From NCBI RefSeq assembly GCF_003217775.1, contig NZ_QJVJ01000003.1, forward strand, positions 372,001-436,000: DNA of 64,000 nucleotides, read 5' to 3'. The first letter of the stretch is position 1. Every line of letters starts with the position of its first letter. Position numbers and translations under genes: made by a program. The notes under the pieces are model-generated. The model was not told where the DNA came from. It was given only the letters and a program-made list of their open reading frames with translations, and ran no database searches. The stretch comes from Paenibacillus flagellatus (lineage in GTDB: Bacteria > Bacillota > Bacilli > Paenibacillales > NBRC-103111). Positions 1 through 7,606 of the stretch are shown piece by piece.

Positions 1-2
1 CC

Positions 3-434
3 GAAATGCTCGGACTGATCGGGCGCGAACTGGGGGTGCGGAACGTGCCGTATTTTTATTTGGACGGCGCCACGCCGTCCGCCGAGCGGGTCGAGCTGGC
101 CGCCCGGTTCAACGAAGGCGAACGGGACGTCTTTCTCGTCTCGCTGAAAGCCGGCGGCACCGGATTGAACTTGGCCGGAGCGGATACCGTCATCCTGTAC
201 GACCTGTGGTGGAACCCCGCCGTCGAGCAGCAAGCCGCCGACCGCGCCCATCGGATCGGGCAAAAAAACGTCGTGCAGGTCATCCGTCTCGTCGCCCAAG
301 GAACGGTCGAAGAAAAGATGGTCGAGCTTCAGCAAAAGAAAAAAAACTTGATCGACGAAGTCGTCAAGCCGGGCGAGGAAGCTTTGTTCTCCCTTACCGC
401 GGAGGACGTCCGGGAGCTGTTGTCGATTCGTTGA
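3..434 (+). CDS. SNF2-family DNA helicase/ATPase, C-terminal part (5' end outside window)
   Basis: Only the last ~143 codons are present; the reading frame is open to the window edge. The visible part is the second RecA-like lobe (helicase C domain) of SNF2/Rad54-type ATPases: it has the motif V region VSLKAGGTGLNLAGAD and then motif VI QQAADRAHRIGQ, followed by the usual VIRLVAQGTVEEKM segment. The C-terminal tail LFSLTAEDVRELL is typical of bacterial SNF2 proteins. Such proteins use ATP to translocate on duplex DNA and remodel protein-DNA complexes. It is followed at once by a bidirectional hairpin terminator. The family is very secure; the substrate cannot be told from this fragment. Confidence 0.93.
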   Translation, partial: EMLGLIGRELGVRNVPYFYLDGATPSAERVELAARFNEGERDVFLVSLKAGGTGLNLAGADTVILYDLWWNPAVEQQAADRAHRIGQKNVVQVIRLVAQGTVEEKMVELQQKKKNLIDEVVKPGEEALFSLTAEDVRELLSIR

Positions 435-448
435 CGCATGGCGCCAAA

Positions 449-482
449 TAAGCCCGCCGGGAACAAATCCCGGCGGGCTTTA
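449..482. terminator. Bidirectional intrinsic terminator between SNF2 and MFS genes
   Basis: Perfect 11-bp stem AGCCCGCCGGG / CCCGGCGGGCT with a short A-rich loop, lying between two convergent genes. The T-run is short on both strands (TTT on plus, TTATTT on minus). Confidence 0.8.
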
Positions 483-521
483 AGACGTCCGGCGCGACGG
501 ACGAAGAGCAGGCGGTCGCGC

Positions 522-1913
522 TCAAGATCGCCCCCTCCTCCTTATGCGTTTTTTGTCGTCGCGATCCGTTCTGCCGAAAATAACGTAGTAAAGCATCGCC
601 ATAAACGCCAACAGCAGCGCGAGAACGATATACAAATTGCTGTAAACGTAAGCTTCCGGCCGCGAAATCGCCGGATTGAGGCGAAAACCGGCGCCATCGT
701 CGACGATTTTGCCATAGACGGCTGCCGCCACCGCGCCGGCGATGAAGTTGAGCATCGAGAGCAGTCCCATGCCGACCCCGCTATGCTCTTTCGGCAGCGT
801 CCGGGAAATCGCATTGGAGAGCGCGATGTACAGAAACGATTGGCCCACATTGCCGAATAGCAAAAATAAAGCGATGAACGCCGGCGGCGCGCCGGTGAAG
901 GACGTCATCAAGGCGAAGCAGACGACGAGCATGGCCGTCGCGGCGTAAAACAGCACCGAATTGCCTTTCGCGTCCGCGAGCTTCCCGCCCGTTCGTCCGA
1001 GCAGCGCCGTCGCGACCGCCGCCGGGAACATCACGAAGCCGACGAGCCCCGGCTCGAGTCGATGGACGCCGGCAAGCAGCTGCGGGGTCAAAAAGACGAG
1101 CGAATAGCCGATTGCCGTCGCGACGAAAGCGATGGCGAGCCCGAGCGCATACGCTTTGCTGCTGAACAGCGCGGGCCGAATGAACGGCTCCTTCGCGGCG
1201 CGAATTCGGCTTACGAACAAGACGAATGCCGCTATGGCGCCGACGGCCGGAAGCCACTTCCCATACGTGACGGCGAGCAGAAGCAGCGAGACCGTCCCGG
1301 CCAACAGCGCCCCGCCGAGCCAGTCGATCGCGCCCGCCTTACGCTCCTCCTCGCGCAAATAGCGGCGGTAATACGGGAGCGCAAGCAGCGTGAACAGCGG
1401 CATGGCGAACAGCCATCGCCAATGCGCGACGCCGACGACGAGCGCGGCGACGACCGGTCCGAGCGCGCTGCCGATGGCGAGCCCGGTCATCGCGATGCCG
1501 AGGGCGCGTCCCCGCTTTTCCGGCGGGAAGTAGCGAACCGGGATGATCGCGGCCGTCGCCGGAATGACCGCCGCTCCGACCGCCTGCAGCACCCGGCCGA
1601 TCAGCACCGTTCCGTAATTGGGTGCCGCCAGCCCGACCAACGATCCGGCGGCGAAGAAGACGAGTCCGAACGTGATCAGGTTTTTCAGCTTGTACGTATC
1701 CGCCAGCTTGCCGTAGGTGACGGTTCCGATCGCGTAGACGAGCAGAAACGCCGAAGAAACCCAGCTCACCTGAGAGAGCGTCAGCTCGAATTGTTTGCCG
1801 ATTTCGGGCAGTACGATATTGAACATCGTCGCGCTCATGACGGAGATGACGAGCGTGAACGCCAAAACGCGTATCAGCTTCTCTCCTTCGCGAACCCGCG
1901 CTTCGGATTCCAT
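522..1913 (-). CDS. MFS drug-efflux transporter, DHA2 (14-TM, Tet(L)/EmrB-like) type
   Basis: Protein of 463 residues, almost all hydrophobic segments, the usual length for 14-helix proton/drug antiporters. Motif A (GKLADTYKLKNL, residues 68-79), the motif B arginine (GRVLQAVGAA, R107) and the antiporter motif C (GLAIGSALGPVVAA, 144-157) are all visible. The tail is strongly basic (KKRIRRRGRS). The start is set by AAGGAGGG eight bases before ATG. It appears to be a single-gene unit. Upstream lies an AT-rich region with the 16-bp palindrome ATATACTcaAGTATAT, which could be an operator for a local repressor, although no repressor gene is adjacent. The exported compound cannot be predicted. Confidence 0.88.
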   Translation of the reverse strand: MESEARVREGEKLIRVLAFTLVISVMSATMFNIVLPEIGKQFELTLSQVSWVSSAFLLVYAIGTVTYGKLADTYKLKNLITFGLVFFAAGSLVGLAAPNYGTVLIGRVLQAVGAAVIPATAAIIPVRYFPPEKRGRALGIAMTGLAIGSALGPVVAALVVGVAHWRWLFAMPLFTLLALPYYRRYLREEERKAGAIDWLGGALLAGTVSLLLLAVTYGKWLPAVGAIAAFVLFVSRIRAAKEPFIRPALFSSKAYALGLAIAFVATAIGYSLVFLTPQLLAGVHRLEPGLVGFVMFPAAVATALLGRTGGKLADAKGNSVLFYAATAMLVVCFALMTSFTGAPPAFIALFLLFGNVGQSFLYIALSNAISRTLPKEHSGVGMGLLSMLNFIAGAVAAAVYGKIVDDGAGFRLNPAISRPEAYVYSNLYIVLALLLAFMAMLYYVIFGRTDRDDKKRIRRRGRS

Positions 1914-2105
1914 GTGCGATCCCTCCTTTGTCCGATTCGATTCTATTCGATTTGATTCGAATCGACCTTAGGGTTCATTGTAATTGCGATCGCACATAAA
2001 CAAAAATATATATTTCGCCATACTCCATATATACTCAAGTATATGAATGAAACAACGAACGTCCCGGCCGCACGGGCACGCCGTACGGACGGGACGCGAT
2101 TTGCG
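1914..2105. promoter_or_regulatory. Intergenic region with candidate operator ATATACTcaAGTATAT
   Basis: AT-rich stretch between the secreted-protein stop and the MFS start. It holds a perfect 7-bp inverted repeat with a 2-bp spacer (2029-2044) and, nearer the MFS start (1930-1966), repeated ATTCGA units. I could not fix a convincing -35/-10 pair. The palindrome is seen directly; its regulatory role is inference. Confidence 0.4.
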
Positions 2106-5100
2106 TCAAGGCTGCAGCAAATACCGGATGTCGCGAAGAAGAACGTCGACCGCTGCGGCCGAGATGTGCTTGCCCCGTTGGGCCTCGGCATGATGCAGCA
2201 TCGCCTGCAGCTCCCCGTTCCCGAGCTGCTCGAGCAGACTGGCGGCGATTCCCGCGTTATCGATCGAGCCGTCCGAGGCGAATTGCCCGATCAGCGCCTT
2301 CAGCGATTCGGCGCTCGCTTCCGTGCGGAACGCGAACTCGACGGCGCTCGCGTTGCCCGCCCGATCGACGGCCGTTACCGCAATCGTATGCGGGCCGAGC
2401 GGCAAATCGAGCAGGCGGATTTCCGCATCGCCCGCGATCGGCCGACCGTCCAGCGTCACCGACGTCCGCGCCGGATCGGCGCCCGATCCGGCATCCGTCA
2501 CGGCGATACGCAGACGGATCGTTTCCGAATCCGGGTACGCCGCCCCGGGGACGACGTTCGATTCGACCGACGGAGGCGCGGCATCGACCCGGAACGCGAC
2601 GTCCCGCGGCTGCTCTTCATTGCCCGCCCGGTCGACGGAACGGTACGAGACGGCGTAATCGCCTTCCCGTGCGAACGTCAACGGGCTGTCGTAACGGTTC
2701 CATACGGTCCCTCCGTCGAGGCTGTACACCGATTCGGCTGCGCCGGACGAATCGTCGGTCGCCTCAAGACGCAGCGTGACGGGAGATACGTGCCAGCCGT
2801 CCCGCCCGTCCGGCGTATCCGGCGACAGCTGCGCCGACGTCACCGGAGGAGCCGAATCGTTCGAGGACGGTACGTATTTCCACAAGTCGGAGCTGTTGTC
2901 GGAGAAGTACAAATTGCCGAACCGGTCGCGGTTCAAATAATTGCCGTAAGTTCCGTTGAGCACGACAAATTCCATCGTATCGGGCTTCACCGTCCAAAAC
3001 TGCCCCCGCGACGTTCCGTAAACGTTGCCGTCCGCGCCCGTCTGCATGAACGCGTACGTCCACGTCATGCCGTCCGTTTTGTACCGTCTCAGCTTCGCCG
3101 CCTTGTATGTGAACTGCCGGGTTGTCGGATCGAATTTGAAAATCGTGTCTTCCGCCACGCCCCAGATCATGCCGTCCGGACCGGCGTGGAGGCCCGTCAC
3201 GCCCTTCCTTCCGGTAACGGGGACCGTTTCGAACAATTTCGTCTTCGTCGCCGGGTCGAAGACGATCAGCTTGGCGTTCGTCTCCGTCGGTCCGCTCGTG
3301 CCGAGACCGCCGTAGACCGTCGTTCCCGCATACAGAAGGCCGTCCTTGTAAATCATCGAGACGATGCTCTGGTTCGGCACGATATTGCGGAACACGTCGA
3401 GCCGCCCCGACGCGAAGTCGTACATCGCGATCGCGCCCTGCAGCGAGGTCGAGTTCGGCACCGTGCCGACGAACAGCGCATCCCGGTCCGCGGCGTACGC
3501 CATCGCGAACGGCCGGTCCTGCTCGTAGGCGCGAAGATCGAACAGCTGCCGCGGATTCGAGGCCGACCAAGGCGCGTTCGGGTCGTATTCGAGGACCCGC
3601 GCTCCCGCGTAGGCGCCGATGAGCATCTTGCCGTTGCGCACGGCCGACGATTCCACCTGCCCGAGCGTCGAGGTGTCGGATATCGCCCCGGTCACCGGGT
3701 TATAGGACGTGAAGCCCGACATGTAGCCGGCTGCGTAGATGTCGTCGCCCGGTCCTTGGTGAATGCTTTGGATGAGGGTTGGCGCTCCCCCGTAGTTCGC
3801 CGGCTTCACTTCGGCGCGGTCGGTCGAGGGGTTGTAATACACGATATTGCCGTATTTTCCGCTCGCGACAAAGGTCAAGCCCGGCCATTCCGGCGTACCG
3901 AGATCGACGAATTTTCCTTCGTGGAAATTGACTCCGTCCTGCACTTGCTTGACGAGTGTAGCGGTGCGGGTTTGCCCGTCATAGACGTACAAATTGCCGG
4001 AATAGCTGTACAGGACGCGGCCCGGCTGCCCGGGTACGGCGGTTACGCGCTCCGAATGGATGTCGAGCCCGGCCGGATCGTAATATTCGACCGAATCGTC
4101 CTGCGCGCGGACGACGAGCAAATCGCCGTTGGAAAATTTGACGAACAGCCGGTCTTCCGCAAACTCGAGCCCGTACGGCCACGCGTACGTATCTCCTCCG
4201 CCGGGTACGAGCGTCGAGAGCAGCTCCTTGCGGCTGCCGTCCGGACCCACTTTGAAAACGCGGCTTTTTGTGCCGCCGACGCCGACGTACAGCACGTCGC
4301 GGCTCGAATCGTAGGCGAGCGACCGCACGTACTTTTGCTCCGGATCGAACGCTCCGAGATCGCGGATCGTTCCGTCCGCGGGGTCGTACACGTACAGCTT
4401 GCCGCTCGGATACGTCCCCGCGTACATTTTGCCGTTCGGCCCCGCGACTAAGGAGAATACGTGCGTCTCGCCGCCGAAGCGGCCGATGTAGTCGAACGTT
4501 TTGCCGTTCGGCGCGTACCGGTACAGCCCGCCGTCGTAATGCGTGCCGACATAGACGCTGCCGTCGGACGCCACCTTGACGCCCCATGCCGCTTCGACGC
4601 CCGGCATCGAGAACGTGCGCAGCACGTCGCGGGTCGCCGCGTCGATGACGGCGAAGGCGGTCGGCACCTCGCCTCTGCCCTTGAAGACGGTATACAGCAC
4701 CGGCTTGCCGTCCTCGATCCCGATCGCCCCGTCTTCATTGATCATCCCTTTCACGATGCCGCCGATATTTTGAAACGTGCCGATCTTGTTCGTTTCGATC
4801 CGGACGGCGTCCGCGTAGCCGCGCGTAATGCCGGCTGCGGACGAATAGAGCAGCACCGAGGCGGTCGACGCTGTTGCGGGGACGACGGTGGACGTTGCGT
4901 TTTTCGTCCATTGGCCGTTCGTCGGGGCGATGAAGTTGCTGGACTCGCCCACTTTGACCCCCGCCGCGTCCCAAAAACGGATGTAGATCGCCATGGAACC
5001 GTTTACAACTTTCATCATCGAAGAGACCGAATAGCTCTCGCCGGGAACGACGGAAAATCGGTCGCTCTCGAGCCCCAGCGCGCGAGAACCGTTCGCGTCA

Positions 5101-5360
5101 TCCAAGTACAAGCTTTTCGCCCCTTCGTACGATTCCGCGGAAGCGACTTCGAACCGCATGCCGCTCTCTCCGGCTCCGAACGTTTGCGTCCATCCCGGAA
5201 TCGCCGTTCCGGCGGAAGGCTCCTCGAACCCCGCATTATAGACGACGGGCGGCGGAGGCGACACGGCATCCGCAGCGGCGGAAGAGACCGGACACGCTGC
5301 GGCGGCCGCACATACGGCGGCTAGCCCGCCCAGCAGCAGGCGGAATCGGTTCGTTGACAT
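2106..5360 (-). CDS. Large secreted protein: carbohydrate-binding-like module, beta-propeller, Ig-like domains, FIMAH domain
   Basis: Protein of 1084 residues with a clear export signal (basic start, hydrophobic core, Ala-rich cleavage region around residue 30). About residues 38-190 resemble a CBM4/9-type jelly-roll (NAGFEEPSAGTAIPGW...). Residues ~195-850 are a long array of sheet-rich blocks of the SMP-30/NHL or PQQ-like propeller kind, with recurring phrases such as VYVGTHYDGGLYRY and KMYAGTYPSGKLYVYD. Residues ~855-1015 are two Ig-like modules (SVDRAGN, AVDRAGN), and the last ~70 match the FIMAH domain of Paenibacillus exoenzymes. No catalytic motif is recognisable. The start has AAGGAGATG upstream and a strong promoter; the gene is divergent from the GntR-SBP fusion, its probable regulator. 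Confidence 0.8.
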   Translation of the reverse strand: MSTNRFRLLLGGLAAVCAAAAACPVSSAAADAVSPPPPVVYNAGFEEPSAGTAIPGWTQTFGAGESGMRFEVASAESYEGAKSLYLDDANGSRALGLESDRFSVVPGESYSVSSMMKVVNGSMAIYIRFWDAAGVKVGESSNFIAPTNGQWTKNATSTVVPATASTASVLLYSSAAGITRGYADAVRIETNKIGTFQNIGGIVKGMINEDGAIGIEDGKPVLYTVFKGRGEVPTAFAVIDAATRDVLRTFSMPGVEAAWGVKVASDGSVYVGTHYDGGLYRYAPNGKTFDYIGRFGGETHVFSLVAGPNGKMYAGTYPSGKLYVYDPADGTIRDLGAFDPEQKYVRSLAYDSSRDVLYVGVGGTKSRVFKVGPDGSRKELLSTLVPGGGDTYAWPYGLEFAEDRLFVKFSNGDLLVVRAQDDSVEYYDPAGLDIHSERVTAVPGQPGRVLYSYSGNLYVYDGQTRTATLVKQVQDGVNFHEGKFVDLGTPEWPGLTFVASGKYGNIVYYNPSTDRAEVKPANYGGAPTLIQSIHQGPGDDIYAAGYMSGFTSYNPVTGAISDTSTLGQVESSAVRNGKMLIGAYAGARVLEYDPNAPWSASNPRQLFDLRAYEQDRPFAMAYAADRDALFVGTVPNSTSLQGAIAMYDFASGRLDVFRNIVPNQSIVSMIYKDGLLYAGTTVYGGLGTSGPTETNAKLIVFDPATKTKLFETVPVTGRKGVTGLHAGPDGMIWGVAEDTIFKFDPTTRQFTYKAAKLRRYKTDGMTWTYAFMQTGADGNVYGTSRGQFWTVKPDTMEFVVLNGTYGNYLNRDRFGNLYFSDNSSDLWKYVPSSNDSAPPVTSAQLSPDTPDGRDGWHVSPVTLRLEATDDSSGAAESVYSLDGGTVWNRYDSPLTFAREGDYAVSYRSVDRAGNEEQPRDVAFRVDAAPPSVESNVVPGAAYPDSETIRLRIAVTDAGSGADPARTSVTLDGRPIAGDAEIRLLDLPLGPHTIAVTAVDRAGNASAVEFAFRTEASAESLKALIGQFASDGSIDNAGIAASLLEQLGNGELQAMLHHAEAQRGKHISAAAVDVLLRDIRYLLQP

Positions 5361-5387
5361 GAAAGCATCATCTCCTTCGAATTGTTA

Positions 5388-5441
5388 TGACTCACATCTG
5401 ACTCACTTCTCATCATAAAAACAAAAACGACTCCGTGTCAA
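5388..5441 (-). promoter_or_regulatory. Promoter of the secreted-protein gene with tandem operator-like repeat
   Basis: On the minus strand TTGACA (5441-5436), an 18-bp spacer and TATGAT (5417-5412) form a near-consensus sigma-A promoter. Just downstream, around the expected start of transcription, GTGAGTCA occurs twice (5406-5399 and 5395-5388), one helical turn (11 bp) apart. That placement suits a repressor site. Confidence 0.65.
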
Positions 5442-5480
5442 TACGCAAATCCGCCATGACGGATCGCGACCGGCACGAAG

Positions 5481-5519
5481 CTTGCCCGTCTTGCTTCGCG
5501 CGGACAAGTTCGCTATGCT
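5481..5519 (+). promoter_or_regulatory. Promoter and inverted repeat upstream of the GntR-SBP gene
   Basis: TTGCTT (5491-5496), a 17-bp spacer and TATGCT (5514-5519) form a plausible sigma-A promoter. The imperfect inverted repeat CTTGCCCG (5481-5488) / CGGACAAG (5501-5508) brackets the -35 box, as an autoregulatory operator would. Confidence 0.5.
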
Positions 5520-5578
5520 TGGGGGTGGAAAGTACGAGTTCGTTCAATCGCGCCGCCGCGGTCGCGAAGGAGGTTCGC

Positions 5579-6967
5579 ATGTCCGACCAACCCAGCCGCA
5601 AAACGTTTCGCGCCAGACTTGACCATATGACCGCCACGCTTCGCGGGGATATCGTGACGGGGAAGCTGCGCCCGGGCGACTTTTTGCCGTCCGAGCGGGA
5701 TATGACCAAGCAGTTTCGGCTGAGCAACAAGCTCGTGCGGGCCGCACTCGAACGTCTCGTCGAGGAAGGGCTGATCGAGAAAATTCCGCGCGTCGGCAAT
5801 CGCATCGCCGATCGGCTCCCGGACCTTGCCGTCACCCTCAAGTTCGGCTACCACGCTTCGCTCGCCCGCGACGCGGAGCTTGCCCGTCTGCTGGACGACT
5901 TTCACCTGGCGCATCCGTCGATCCGCGTCCAGCCGATCCCGATCGCATTCGACCATTACGCCGAGACGGTCGACTCCTATATCGAAAACGGGCTGCTCGA
6001 CGTCGTCTCGATGAATTACAACAACTTCTACGAGTTTCGCGCCCGCGGAAGGCTGGACCTGCTTCAGCCGCTCGCGGCGGACGAAGGCGCTTATCCGTTT
6101 CTGAACGACGCTTTCACCTTCGAGGGCAAGCAGTACGTTCGTCCGTTCGTCTTCTCGCCGCTCGTGCTCTGCTACAATATCGACCATCTCGAGGAAGCGG
6201 GATTGCCCGTCCCTTACCGGCCGGACGGCTGGCGGACGCTGCTCGGCGACGCCTCCCGGCTGACGGTGGAGAACGAACGGTTCGGCTTTTATTTTTTCCT
6301 CCATTCCAAGAACCGCTGGCCCGTCTTCGTCCTGCAGAGCGGCTTGGGCGAAGACGCCGCGGCTTCGGCGTCGGACGATCCGGAACGCTTCGCCGCGCGG
6401 ATTACCGAAGGTCTCAACCTGTGCCGTGAAATCATTTACGCGCCGAACGCGTTTCCAACGTTTTTGTCGGGCAGCGACGCCGATGCGGAGGAGCTGTTCG
6501 CGCAGCGCAAAGTGTCGATCATCATGACCTCGTACTTGTCGCTCAACGCGCTCCGCGAATCCGACATCCGGTACGACGTCGTCCCTCTGCCGGTATGGCG
6601 CGAGGACGCCACCATCCTGATGGCGATCGGCTTGGCCGTCGGCGCCCGGTCGGAGGCGAAAGCCGCCGCGACCGCGTTCGTCGAATTCATGACGTCGGAA
6701 CGGGCGCAGCAAGCGCTTCGCTCGCATACGCTGAGCATTCCCGCCCACGCGCGGGCGGCCGAGCGGGAAGGAGCGGAAACGATGTACCGTCCGCCCGGCT
6801 ACCGACGGTTTAAGGAGATGATTCCGTCGATGCGGCTGTTTACCGATATGAACGTATCCCCGGACAAGATGAACGCGATCATGAACGAAGCGAAGCTGTA
6901 CTGGGCCAAGCTGCAGAGCGAGACGGGCATGCGGCGGAAAATCGCCGACTTGTTGCGGGGCGGCTGA
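5579..6967 (+). CDS. GntR-type regulator fused to a periplasmic-type solute-binding domain
   Basis: Protein of 462 residues. Residues ~5-80 are a GntR winged helix (LRGDIVTGKLRPGDFLPSER..., then LVRAALERLVEEGLIEKI). Residues ~85-462 have the fold signature of extracellular sugar-binding proteins (YAETVDSYIENGLLDVV, VLCYNIDHLEEAGLPVP, MTSYLSL, AAATAFVEFMTSERAQQAL). There is no signal peptide or lipobox, so the binding domain is cytoplasmic and presumably senses an imported sugar. The start was moved from the upstream in-frame ATG at 5435 to 5579, which has GAAGGAGG in front. It is divergent from the secreted propeller protein, its likely target. Usual GntR effector domains are UTRA, FCD or aminotransferase-like, so this architecture is uncommon. 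Confidence 0.85.
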   Translation: MSDQPSRKTFRARLDHMTATLRGDIVTGKLRPGDFLPSERDMTKQFRLSNKLVRAALERLVEEGLIEKIPRVGNRIADRLPDLAVTLKFGYHASLARDAELARLLDDFHLAHPSIRVQPIPIAFDHYAETVDSYIENGLLDVVSMNYNNFYEFRARGRLDLLQPLAADEGAYPFLNDAFTFEGKQYVRPFVFSPLVLCYNIDHLEEAGLPVPYRPDGWRTLLGDASRLTVENERFGFYFFLHSKNRWPVFVLQSGLGEDAAASASDDPERFAARITEGLNLCREIIYAPNAFPTFLSGSDADAEELFAQRKVSIIMTSYLSLNALRESDIRYDVVPLPVWREDATILMAIGLAVGARSEAKAAATAFVEFMTSERAQQALRSHTLSIPAHARAAEREGAETMYRPPGYRRFKEMIPSMRLFTDMNVSPDKMNAIMNEAKLYWAKLQSETGMRRKIADLLRGG

Positions 6968-6970
6968 ACA

Positions 6971-6994
6971 AAAAAAATCCCCCTTTCGGGGGAT
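6971..6994 (-). terminator. Intrinsic terminator of the riboswitch-controlled small gene
   Basis: Perfect 7-bp stem ATCCCCC / GGGGGAT with a four-base loop; on the minus strand it is followed by eight Ts. It also lies just after the plus-strand GntR-SBP stop. Confidence 0.88.
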
Positions 6995-7025
6995 CGCGGA
7001 TTCAAGCGGGGGGTGCGGCGGTCGG

Positions 7026-7190
7026 TCAATCCGAAACGACGAAGAAGTTTTTGCCGTGCAGTTTCACTTCCTCGCTTTCGATCGGCTCTCCGCTGCGGCG
7101 CGCCAATGATTGTATGAATTCGAACGCTCTCTTCTTATCGGTTTCGTTTAGTTTGTCGAACAGGCAAACGAGCTTTTCTTTATTGGCCAT
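7026..7190 (-). CDS. 54-residue protein of unknown function under c-di-AMP riboswitch control
   Basis: Not recognised. The encoded protein is mostly helical and charged: it begins MANKEKLVCLFDKLNE, continues with KKRAFEFIQSLARR and ends in KNFFVVSD. There is no signal or membrane segment, so it is probably cytoplasmic. The ATG at 7190 has GAGAGGAGG upstream, and this choice is preferred to an in-frame ATG 75 bases further upstream that falls inside the riboswitch terminator. It is the only ORF between the riboswitch and the downstream terminator, so it is the immediate regulatory target. Being this short, it could be a small regulator or partner protein. It is kept as a real gene because of its ribosome site and flanking RNA elements. 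Confidence 0.65.
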   Translation of the reverse strand: MANKEKLVCLFDKLNETDKKRAFEFIQSLARRSGEPIESEEVKLHGKNFFVVSD

Positions 7191-7257
7191 CGGTAAATCC
7201 TCCTCTCGAAATATCAAACCGTAATTCGGGGAGTTTACGTAGCGAAAAAAACGCAAA

Positions 7258-7281
7258 AAACACAAGGCTAGACCTTGTGTT
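7258..7281 (-). terminator. Expression-platform terminator of the c-di-AMP riboswitch
   Basis: Minus-strand hairpin ACACAAGG-tctag-CCTTGTGT followed directly by TTTTTT and a second T-run. It lies between the aptamer and the small ORF, as expected if c-di-AMP binding promotes termination. Confidence 0.88.
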
Positions 7282-7304
7282 CATACTCAATCTATCCTCC
7301 CCAC

Positions 7305-7435
7305 ATTCGCCTACGAGGTTAGCTGACGGATTCGGACGGTGAGAAATCGCCCTACGACGCATCGGACCGACGCATCGATTCACCCCACAAAATTTGGTTC
7401 CCCCGCTTTTCTAAAAAAGAAAACTCAGCGATTGA
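7305..7435 (-). ncRNA. ydaO/yuaA-type cyclic-di-AMP riboswitch
   Basis: The minus strand carries the conserved blocks of this riboswitch in order: CGCTGA near the 5' end, AGCGGGGGAACCA, GTGGGGTGAATC, and at the 3' end CCGAATCCGTCAGC then TAACCTCGTAGGCG. The 5' CGCT pairs with the 3' GGCG as helix P1. An intrinsic terminator follows within 25 bases. Members bind c-di-AMP and usually switch off genes for cell-wall hydrolases or potassium/osmolyte transport. Here the first gene downstream is a 54-residue ORF, which is unusual. Confidence 0.92.
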
Positions 7436-7489
7436 AACGAATATTCGTTTGTATAAACTATTGTATGCCGGGGAACGGCTATTTGTAAA
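7435..7489 (-). promoter_or_regulatory. Promoter of the c-di-AMP riboswitch transcript with a perfect 16-bp palindrome
   Basis: Minus-strand TTTACA (7489-7484), 18-bp spacer, TACAAT (7465-7460). At the expected transcription start lies the perfect palindrome AAACGAATATTCGTTT (7435-7450), a candidate repressor site or 5' hairpin. Confidence 0.7.
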
Positions 7490-7544
7490 GCCCCATTTTT
7501 TCACATCGGCAAGCGGTAACGGCCCGCGGAACGCGGATATGGCA

Positions 7545-7568
7545 AAAAAGCCGCGGCGTCCGCGGCTT
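7545..7568 (-). terminator. Intrinsic terminator after the DUF4870-like gene
   Basis: Stem AAGCCGCG / CGCGGCTT (7548-7568) followed on the minus strand by TTTT. Confidence 0.82.
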
Positions 7569-7606
7569 GTTCGGCGTCTTCGGCGGAGCTTTCCGCCGAA
7601 ACGCCT

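Noticed and set aside
2060-2105. Terminator after the secreted-protein gene
   Set aside because: CGTCCCG and CGGGACG can pair but enclose a 20-base-plus loop and there is no T-run.
2043-4451. An 802-codon open frame on the plus strand
   Set aside because: It lies wholly opposite the secreted-protein gene, has no ribosome site, and its product is an Arg/Val-rich string with no domain; it is a by-product of high GC content.
7180-7383. A 67-codon open frame inside the riboswitch, with an internal ATG after GGGAGGA
   Set aside because: It is made of aptamer and terminator sequence and would translate through the terminator stem; conserved RNA structure explains the region better.
7300-7440. Possible tRNA-like or T-box element
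   Set aside because: No cloverleaf or T-box sequence; the conserved blocks belong to the c-di-AMP riboswitch.
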